Below, piece by piece: positions 58,094 through 64,000 of a DNA stretch of 64,000 nt (the stretch's first letter is position 1; each line of letters opens with the position of its first letter). This stretch comes from Peribacillus sp. ACCC06369 (GTDB lineage Bacteria > Bacillota > Bacilli > Bacillales > DSM-1321), in contig NZ_JAUCEN010000002.1 of the NCBI RefSeq assembly GCF_030348945.1, positions 620,001 to 684,000 on the forward strand, written 5' to 3'. The notes under the pieces are model-generated. The model was not told the DNA's origin, did not search any database, and saw only the letters and a program-made list of their open reading frames with translations. A program made the translations under genes and the position numbers.

Positions 58094-58232
58094 TTAACTA
58101 TCATGGAGTAACCCTTAAACGAATAGCAAAACCAGTTGAAATGGATGAAAGCATACCTTTTCTTTCATCCAATGTTTCGAATTACATATTGGGCGAAATC
58201 ATCAATGTTAGTGGCGGAAGATGGCTTCTGAT
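58094..58232 (+). pseudogene. C-terminal relic of a short-chain dehydrogenase
   Basis: The plus frame reads GVTLKRIAKPVEMDESIPFL then SSNVSNYILGEIINVSGGRW and LL. This is the SDR C terminus (PLKRIGKPEE...GEVINVSGG in intact relatives). The catalytic part is absent and no start exists. Confidence 0.65.
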
Positions 58233-58272
58233 AATTGGGAGTTTTTCCGAATGCGTTATTATGCAAGCTGTA

Positions 58273-58304
58273 AAAAAGAGACCAAAATAAAGTGGTCTCT
58301 TTTA
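58273..58304. terminator. Terminator hairpin
   Basis: AAAAGAGACCA and TGGTCTCTTTT form a perfect 11-bp stem, with A and T runs on either side. Confidence 0.75.
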
Positions 58305-58771
58305 TTTGTTCAAATATCATTAAAAAAGGTCTGTCCGGAAAAGTCGAATTCAGCCGAAATTGGGCCAGTCCTTTCGATCTTAATGCAGTGTTTTCACTTC
58401 TTCATATCCAGTTGTGAAAAGTACGAGAGCAGGTGATGAATTGCTATCTGCATCTTTTCTACCTGTTGTATCGATTATAAGTTGTGTAAGCTTCCAATAA
58501 TCCTATCGGTCCTTGGACCCTATGGGGTGTGTCCTATTAGGGATACCTGAATGTCCCTTTATGATAGCAGCTCGAAAGGATCAAATACGCAGTTTCATAC
58601 TTATTTTATATTTACCATCACTTAAACAATATTAGGAAAAACATCCATAATTATTATTCAAAGAAAATAATATTTATTCTAAAAATTCATATTATAATAC
58701 TTTATTCTTATGCTATATTATAGGGAGAAATATTTATTATCACGTATAATCTAAGAAGTGGAGTGATTTGA

Positions 58772-59548
58772 ATGAAGAAACTTGGTTTACTTAGTATGTT
58801 TTTGATTTTATCTATCTTTATCTCGGCTTGTGGAACCAGTGATGAAAAAAATGCAGGTGAGGAAAAGAAACCTGAAAAGGTATATAAAGTTGGTGTTGAT
58901 ACAACTTATCCTCCTTTTGAATTTAAAGAGGGGAACGACTATAAAGGTATTGATATTGAGTTAATCAATGCAATAGCGAAAGACCAGGATTTTAAAATCA
59001 AATTGTCTCCTATGGATTTCGGTGGAATCATTCCAGCGATGCAAGCCAATCAGCTTGATGTGGCCATTGCGGGAATGAGTATCACGGAGGAAAGAAAAAA
59101 GGTAGTAGATTTCTCAACACCGTATTTTGATGCAGGATTAACAATAGTTGTTAAAAAAGATAATACAAGTACTAAAACGGTTAAAGATCTTAAAGGAAAG
59201 ACCATAGCAGTGAAAAAAGGGACAACAGGTGCTAAATATGCACAGGATAATGCTACGAAACTAGGAATTAAAGTTGTTCAATTTAATGATAGTCCAGCAA
59301 TGTTCCAGGAAGTGGCCAACGGTAATGCGGATGCTCTTATAGAAGATTACCCGGTTATCTCCTATGCAATCGCCCAAAAAGATCTTGGGCTGAAGATCGT
59401 AGGTGACCGTTTGAATGGTGATCAGTATGGGATTGCTGTATTGAAGGGGCAAAACAAGGATTTATTGAAGAAAATAAATGATGGTCTTGCCAATATTAAA
59501 AAAGACGGCACGTATGATGAGATTATAAAAACGTATCTTGGTGAATAA
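58772..59548 (+). CDS. glnH: Amino-acid ABC transporter substrate-binding lipoprotein (glutamine type)
   Basis: This 258-residue protein has a signal peptide with lipobox IFISAC (Cys at about 20), then YKVGVDTTYPPFEFKEGNDY, DVAIAGMSITEERKKVVDFS and GKTIAVKKGTTGAKYAQDNA, the periplasmic-binding-protein type 3 family. The closest memory match is GlnH. It binds a polar amino acid outside the membrane. GTGGAGTG precedes the ATG. It is the first gene of a three-gene operon. Cystine or arginine as substrate cannot be excluded. Confidence 0.87.
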   Translation: MKKLGLLSMFLILSIFISACGTSDEKNAGEEKKPEKVYKVGVDTTYPPFEFKEGNDYKGIDIELINAIAKDQDFKIKLSPMDFGGIIPAMQANQLDVAIAGMSITEERKKVVDFSTPYFDAGLTIVVKKDNTSTKTVKDLKGKTIAVKKGTTGAKYAQDNATKLGIKVVQFNDSPAMFQEVANGNADALIEDYPVISYAIAQKDLGLKIVGDRLNGDQYGIAVLKGQNKDLLKKINDGLANIKKDGTYDEIIKTYLGE

Positions 59549-59562
59549 ATTCATGATCAATA

Positions 59563-59580
59563 GGCGCGCATAAAGCGCGC
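59563..59580 (+). terminator. Intercistronic hairpin between glnH and glnP
   Basis: GCGCGC, loop ATAAA, GCGCGC, then TTTCTTTTTC. It is GC-rich in an AT-rich genome and lies between the binding-protein gene and the permease gene. It may stop some transcripts or protect the glnH mRNA so that binding protein is made in excess. Confidence 0.72.
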
Positions 59581-59605
59581 TTTCTTTTTCAAAGGGGTGA
59601 AAGGA

Positions 59606-60250
59606 ATGGATATAATTGTTGCGGCATTGCCTATTTTATTAAAAGGACTTCAGGTGACACTTTATATCTTTGTGATTGCCATTATCCTAGGTTTTTTGAT
59701 TGGTTTAGTGGTGGCCTTGCTGCGACTTGCCCCGATCAAGATCTTGAACTGGATTGCAAAGGTTTATGTGGATGCTATACGGGGGACACCGTTCATTGTG
59801 CAGTTGTTTTTTATCTATTTTGGTGTAAATTCTTTAAATTTGATTTCTTTGAACAGTACAACAGCAGGAATTATTACCGTTGCAATCAATGCAGGGGCAT
59901 ATTTTGCTGAAATAATAAGGGCAGGAATACAATCCATCGATAAAGGACAAACGGAAGCGGCAAGATCCATCGGGTTCACGGGTACTCAAACAATGAGATA
60001 TGTCGTGCTGCCGCAAGCCTTTAGAAGGATGCTCCCTACCATTACGAACCAATCGATCATCAGCTTGAAAGATACTTCTCTATTATCCGTCATTGGTATA
60101 GCGGATTTAACTCAGCAAGGTCAGATTCAAGCTTCGGCAACCTTTGAAGCATTCAAGGTTTGGCTGGCTGTAGGTGTGATTTACTTTATCATCATCTATT
60201 TGTTAACCCTTATTGCTAATTTCATTGAAAGGAGGGTACAAGTTCGATGA
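59606..60250 (+). CDS. glnP: Amino-acid ABC transporter permease (HisM/GlnP family)
   Basis: This 214-residue permease has about five spans and contains [20 protein letters not shown] and the EAA loop [20 protein letters not shown], followed by [23 protein letters not shown] 59597 lies in the ribosome site, so ATG 59606 is used. The end overlaps glnQ by four bases. Confidence 0.88.
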   Translation: MDIIVAALPILLKGLQVTLYIFVIAIILGFLIGLVVALLRLAPIKILNWIAKVYVDAIRGTPFIVQLFFIYFGVNSLNLISLNSTTAGIITVAINAGAYFAEIIRAGIQSIDKGQTEAARSIGFTGTQTMRYVVLPQAFRRMLPTITNQSIISLKDTSLLSVIGIADLTQQGQIQASATFEAFKVWLAVGVIYFIIIYLLTLIANFIERRVQVR

Positions 60251-60981
60251 GCATCATTACTGTAAAAAACCTGAGAAAATCATTTGGAACTGTCGAGGTT
60301 TTAAAAGATATTAATGCAGAAGTGCAAGAAAAGGAAGTAATTTGCGTAATAGGCCCTTCCGGATCTGGAAAGAGTACATTCCTGCGTTGCCTGAATCTCC
60401 TTGAGGAGGTTACGGGCGGTGAGGTGGTCATTAACGGACATGATATAACCGATCCTAAACGGAAAATCAATATTAACAAGGTCCGGCAAGAAGTTGGAAT
60501 GGTTTTTCAACATTTCAATCTATTTCCTCATAAAACGGTGATGGAAAACATAACGTTGGGCCCTATTAAAATTCGTGCCACCGATAAAGCGGAAGCGGGA
60601 AGATTAGCGCTTGAGTTATTGGATAAGGTTGGTCTCAAGGAAAAAGCAAATAGCTATCCAGGGGAACTTTCCGGTGGACAAAAGCAACGGGTTGCCATCG
60701 CAAGGGCATTAGCGATGAATCCGAAAATCATGCTATTTGACGAACCGACTTCGGCACTTGACCCTGAAATGGTCGGGGATGTTTTAGAGGTAATGAAACA
60801 ACTTGCTAAAGAAGGCATGACAATGGTCGTGGTTACGCATGAAATGGGCTTTGCCCGCGAAGTCGGGGACCGGGTCATATTCATGGATGGAGGGTATATT
60901 GTCGAAGAAAATGAACCGAATCAACTATTCGGTAACCCTCAGCACGAGAGAACCAAGGCATTCTTGAGTAAAGTGCTTTAA
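60247..60981 (+). CDS. glnQ: Amino-acid ABC transporter ATP-binding protein (GlnQ family)
   Basis: This 244-residue ATPase has Walker [10 protein letters not shown], the Q loop [12 protein letters not shown], signature [15 protein letters not shown], Walker [15 protein letters not shown] and switch His [10 protein letters not shown]. It drives import by the GlnP channel. The ATG overlaps the glnP stop. Confidence 0.92.
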   Translation: MSIITVKNLRKSFGTVEVLKDINAEVQEKEVICVIGPSGSGKSTFLRCLNLLEEVTGGEVVINGHDITDPKRKININKVRQEVGMVFQHFNLFPHKTVMENITLGPIKIRATDKAEAGRLALELLDKVGLKEKANSYPGELSGGQKQRVAIARALAMNPKIMLFDEPTSALDPEMVGDVLEVMKQLAKEGMTMVVVTHEMGFAREVGDRVIFMDGGYIVEENEPNQLFGNPQHERTKAFLSKVL

Positions 60982-61151
60982 CGGAATGCGAGTGTGGGAT
61001 TGCCTGTAATAAATTAGTATAAGTATTGCCGGCATTGAAGTGGATTATGAAAGAAGTTGTGCATAAAGTGTGGATAAAGAAATGCGGGAAAACCCAAACG
61101 CATAAGCCTTTCCCTTATCTTTGTGCATAACTTTTTTTAGAGTAAAATAAG

Positions 61152-61194
61152 AAAAGAAACCTATGCAATCAACACCTGCATAGGTTTCTTTTTT
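61152..61194. terminator. Bidirectional terminator between convergent operons
   Basis: AAGAAACCTATGCA and TGCATAGGTTTCTT form a perfect 14-bp stem around a 9-base loop with a T run on one side and A run on the other. It ends glnHPQ and the minus-strand PIG-L-type gene. Confidence 0.88.
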
Positions 61195-61196
61195 AT

Positions 61197-63704
61197 TTAC
61201 TTGGAACCGTAACTAATCAGGTTCGTCATGATTCGATATCCGCCTGGAACCTGACCTTGAATTTGCCTGTATAGGACCAGGTTAGTGTAGAGGTAGGTGC
61301 CTTTACCGTATTTAGCCATGAGGATTCCGCCATCAAATGGTTCTTCATTCGGATCAGCCATGGAAATGAATGTTTCAAACCGTTCGTCCCATTTCATTGG
61401 GAAGTACAATCCTCTTTCTTGAACCCAATTGTTCCAATCGTCCGTTGTTATTTTGTTTGGATAGTTAAAAAGCGCTGATTCTGGTTTAGACACGTTGACC
61501 GTGGCATTTTCATCGGTTACCCGCCAGCGAATGGAAGGATTCCCGAGGGTAAGTGGATATGGGGCAGTTTTCTGGGCATCCCATCCATCACCCGGTTTAT
61601 GGTACTGAACGACGAGATGACCGCCGTTTTCCACATATTCAAGTAAGCGCGCGTTATTTGCCTTTAGATCTTCCCTGGATAGATAGGCACGTATGCCTGT
61701 AACGATCGTGTCGTATTGGCTTAAATCACCTTCAGCTAAATCAGCTGCAGTTAACTTTGTGATGTTAAGGCCAGCGTTGCTTAAGTAATCTGCCACTTTA
61801 TCAAATCCACTCTCAATGTAACCCACTTTTAATGAAGCTGGCATCAAAAGCTCAAATGCAACGGTATTGATTGCAGCTGGATATCGGTAATAGAAGGTTC
61901 CGATATGGTCATAGGAAATCTCCTGAATGGTTGAATCAAAGGTTTTTCCATTGACCGTGGCAACTGCCTTAACCTGAAATTCACCATTTTGAATTGCCTT
62001 CGGTGGTGTTAGAGTGAACTTCACTTGTTTTTCTTCTGATTTTTCATTAAATGATACGGTGGTTTTTTTGGGATGAACTTCCCAATTTTCAGGAATTTTT
62101 AAAGCGACCTTTGCTGCTGTTTTTCCTTTTGTATAATTTTTCAAGGTTACGGTCACTGGTATTTTTTCTTTTACATCTGATGTATTTACCACGATATCTT
62201 CAGGGGATAGGTTAAGACCAACGTCAGGAAGGACAGCAATCGTTCCATCCAATTCTTCCATGATGGCGGTTTTGGTGCTGCCGTATTTATAAGAAATGCT
62301 GGTTGTAATTGTTGATTCATCATAAGCATGATAATAGGCTGCATCTTCAGGGACTTCGACCTGGTAGGTTATTGTCGTTGATTTATTTGGTGCTAGATTG
62401 ACTTCTTTAGCTTTTGTTTTAGCCTTCCATCCTTTAGGTACGTTCAATGCAGCAGCGACTTTTTTCAATGTTTGTTTCCCGTTATTCCTCACCGTTATGG
62501 TTACGTTCGTATTCTGGCCTTTTGTAAGGATCATTGACGCTGCTTTAGCTTGAACATCCAGTCCTGAAGAGACATAACTGACATTTTGTAATTGCTCTTC
62601 TTTTAATGAGAGCTTATGAAGTAAGTCGTTTTTCATGGCAGGGCTTAGCTTTGCCTTTTTGATTTGCGCAGTAATTGAACGAACATTGGCGAGAGCCGTT
62701 TGGGAAGTTGAAAAAACCCGTTTATCATTTGGATAAGCTTCAATAACAGCATCTAAATTCCTTTGTAGATATTTAAATTCACCTTTTAATTTTGATGCTG
62801 AGCGAGGGAGTTTTTCAGCCCATTCAGTAAAATCATAAGGTATGCCTGCAAATAGGTCCGACTGGCTTTTTGTATCAACGGCGCTTTGCTTCAAATCTAG
62901 ATGGACCTGGCGCGGTGCTGCAGGGATATCAGAGCCCATGCCTTGGCTTTTATGCAGATACCGGGATTGTTCTCCAAGCTGTGGGTAAGTCATACCGTAT
63001 ATTGGATCATATTTACCGATTTCAATCGAAGTGGTTGCTTGATCTGCGGAGGAAACAGGTAAATATAACTTTTTCACTTGCCATACCGATAGACCTTGTT
63101 TCAATTGTTTTGGAAAAACAGTAGGATCAGCGGCATCCTTAAAGGCACGTTCGCTTAAGATTGTCATTGTTCGATGATGTCCATGCTGGGTATCATCATT
63201 TTGGAAGGATGGCATCAATATATCAGGCTGATACGTCCTAATAAAGCGGATAAGCCGTTCATACGTGAGTTCCTCGCCCCATTTTCCCAATGTTTCCTCT
63301 GGTGTTTTAGAGAATCCGAAATCATAGATGGGATCAGAGGTTGTTTCACTTAGATGATAGGCCTTAACTCCGGTGATTTTTGCAGCTTCTATCATTTCCC
63401 TTGAACGGATGATTCCAAGAGCATTGTCCAGTTCATCCCCAATTTCATTTTGTCCTCCTTCACCCCGGTTTGCAATCAGGCTGGATGTCTTCACCCCTAA
63501 CCCTCTCGATAGATAAGCGAGAAAGTCACTGCGCTCATCATCAGGATGGGCACCGCTGTTTAAGAATGTCACGGTCGTCTCGAGTGGCTTGACAGCATTC
63601 CATAACTCAACTTTGGCTTCCTCCGGATTTGCAGCGGAACCTCCAAACGGCAATAATGCAAGAACTAGCAAAAGGGAAAGCAACGATAAAAAAGCTTTTT
63701 TCAT
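61197..63704 (-). CDS. Secreted PIG-L-type deacetylase with NEW3/beta-sandwich domains
   Basis: This 835-residue exported protein has a signal peptide (LLSLLLVLALLPFGGSA), then a PIG-L/LmbE N-acetyl-deacetylase domain (NSGAHPDDERSDFLAYLSRG and DTQHGHHRTMTIL with the zinc ligands). From about residue 380 come one or two NEW3-type beta-sandwich domains (VTVRNNGKQTLKKVAAALNV; ITVTLKNYTKGKTAAKVAL-like segments). The C-terminal domain is a glutamine-amidotransferase/ThuA-like fold (YDTIVTGIRAYLSREDLKAN). It probably deacetylates a cell-surface or outside sugar. It is convergent with the transporter and has its own promoter near 63720-63850. Confidence 0.85.
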   Translation of the reverse strand: MKKAFLSLLSLLLVLALLPFGGSAANPEEAKVELWNAVKPLETTVTFLNSGAHPDDERSDFLAYLSRGLGVKTSSLIANRGEGGQNEIGDELDNALGIIRSREMIEAAKITGVKAYHLSETTSDPIYDFGFSKTPEETLGKWGEELTYERLIRFIRTYQPDILMPSFQNDDTQHGHHRTMTILSERAFKDAADPTVFPKQLKQGLSVWQVKKLYLPVSSADQATTSIEIGKYDPIYGMTYPQLGEQSRYLHKSQGMGSDIPAAPRQVHLDLKQSAVDTKSQSDLFAGIPYDFTEWAEKLPRSASKLKGEFKYLQRNLDAVIEAYPNDKRVFSTSQTALANVRSITAQIKKAKLSPAMKNDLLHKLSLKEEQLQNVSYVSSGLDVQAKAASMILTKGQNTNVTITVRNNGKQTLKKVAAALNVPKGWKAKTKAKEVNLAPNKSTTITYQVEVPEDAAYYHAYDESTITTSISYKYGSTKTAIMEELDGTIAVLPDVGLNLSPEDIVVNTSDVKEKIPVTVTLKNYTKGKTAAKVALKIPENWEVHPKKTTVSFNEKSEEKQVKFTLTPPKAIQNGEFQVKAVATVNGKTFDSTIQEISYDHIGTFYYRYPAAINTVAFELLMPASLKVGYIESGFDKVADYLSNAGLNITKLTAADLAEGDLSQYDTIVTGIRAYLSREDLKANNARLLEYVENGGHLVVQYHKPGDGWDAQKTAPYPLTLGNPSIRWRVTDENATVNVSKPESALFNYPNKITTDDWNNWVQERGLYFPMKWDERFETFISMADPNEEPFDGGILMAKYGKGTYLYTNLVLYRQIQGQVPGGYRIMTNLISYGSK

Positions 63705-63972
63705 TTTCTTTTAACCCCCTTCAACCTTAATAAAATACCCAAGCTTTTGTGAAGAAAAAAATGTAGGTTAGTAATATTTTCTAACTAACCAGATGAAAAA
63801 ACTTATCTAATAAATAGCACTAATGGTTATAAATGTAAATAATTCGAAGTAACTATTAAAAGGTGAGTATTTAAAATATTCAGAATTATAACTTGTGCAC
63901 AGAATGTATTTAAGTTATATTTTTACTTAATTAGGAAGATTTACTAACTAAATGATGTAAGGCCGTGATGTG
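63705..63972. other. Upstream region of the deacetylase gene
   Basis: AT-rich sequence with the ribosome site (AAGGGGGT, minus strand) of the deacetylase. No other gene or hairpin is clear. Confidence 0.4.
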
Positions 63973-64000
63973 ATGAGTTTTAAAAGAACACCCAGTCATC
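63973..64000 (+). CDS. Possible gene start at the window edge (partial)
   Basis: ATG 63973 opens MSFKRTPSH to the edge. TAAGG lies 11 bases upstream, which is a weak ribosome site. Only nine codons are visible, so the call is tentative. Confidence 0.25.

Larger units (their letters stand above)
57866..58771. other. Intergenic region with relics before the transporter operon
   Basis: About 900 bp without an intact gene. 57866-57955 resembles 32120-32230 (a TTTTTAGGGGGAAAAACATG ribosome site and truncated start). An SDR relic lies at 58094-58232 and a terminator hairpin at 58273-58304. From about 58600 the sequence is very AT-rich and holds the probable promoter (TATATTATAG at about 58713) of the transporter operon. 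Confidence 0.45.

Noticed and set aside
58221..58436. 71-codon frame after the SDR relic
   Set aside because: It crosses a strong terminator hairpin, has no ribosome site and overlaps the relic in another frame.
58655..58720. Possible CodY box before the glutamine transporter
   Set aside because: The best match to AATTTTCWGAAAATT has four mismatches in very AT-rich sequence, so chance is as likely.

Overview
The window comes from the chromosome of a low-GC, spore-former-type Firmicute. The 16S gene at about 42349-43902 reads like the Bacillus simplex/Peribacillus group. That placement is from memory of the family, not from a search. Strong GGAGG-type ribosome binding sites, GTG and TTG starts, MocR, MarR and ECF-sigma modules, paiAB, azlCD and mqo all fit Bacillaceae.

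Layout. 1-8.9 kb: end of an SDR threonine dehydrogenase, an amino-acid permease, a PhzF protein, a vanadium-haloperoxidase-type protein, a divergent MocR regulator with azlCD, a thioesterase, a GNAT and a YbaN protein. 8.9-10.7 kb: an IS1182-type element inside a terminator. 10.7-20.3 kb: yczE divergent from marR-paiA-paiB, then marR-threonine aldolase-alaX, an alpha-CTD-like protein, coaA, a fumarylacetoacetase-family protein, a GyrI-like protein and a BltD-like acetyltransferase. 20.4-24.2 kb: a broken gene, an IS3 element and an IS110-family element. 24.8-30.2 kb: DUF192, an ECF sigma/anti-sigma pair, a frameshifted gamma carbonic anhydrase and mqo. 30.5-40.3 kb: small genes, a second ECF pair, a broken YolD gene, a severed tRNA-Leu with a decayed integrase, and small unknown genes. 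40.3-41.8 kb: a second IS110-family element. 42.3-47.2 kb: a 16S-23S-5S rRNA operon with no tRNA in the spacer, followed by a tyrosine recombinase. 48-52 kb: gene relics, a second IS3 element and a methyltransferase. 52.5-56.6 kb: a third ECF pair and a group IIC intron. 56.6-64 kb: two VOC proteins, a glutamine-type ABC transporter and a large secreted PIG-L-type deacetylase.

Two repeat systems stand out. The first is a composite intergenic repeat present more than 25 times. It has two small hairpins with the same stem (AACTAAC/GTTAGTT) on either side of a variable rho-independent terminator, and it sits after most transcription units. The second is a noncoding 378-379 bp element present three times, almost identical. 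Each copy is inserted at the same place, inside the stem of the first small hairpin of the composite repeat, with no obvious target duplication. It is strongly structured and has no ORF. I consider it the best candidate for an undescribed system: a non-autonomous mobile RNA-like element. The IS1182 element, one IS3 element and the group IIC intron also sit inside or directly behind terminator hairpins, so terminators are the main landing sites for mobile DNA here.

Many genes are decayed (YolD, gamma-CA, Mn catalase, integrase, SDR, DUF4179 and others). This marks the 20-58 kb stretch as an accessory, rearranged part of the chromosome. Gene calls rest on reading the translated sequence and recalling families; no search was run.
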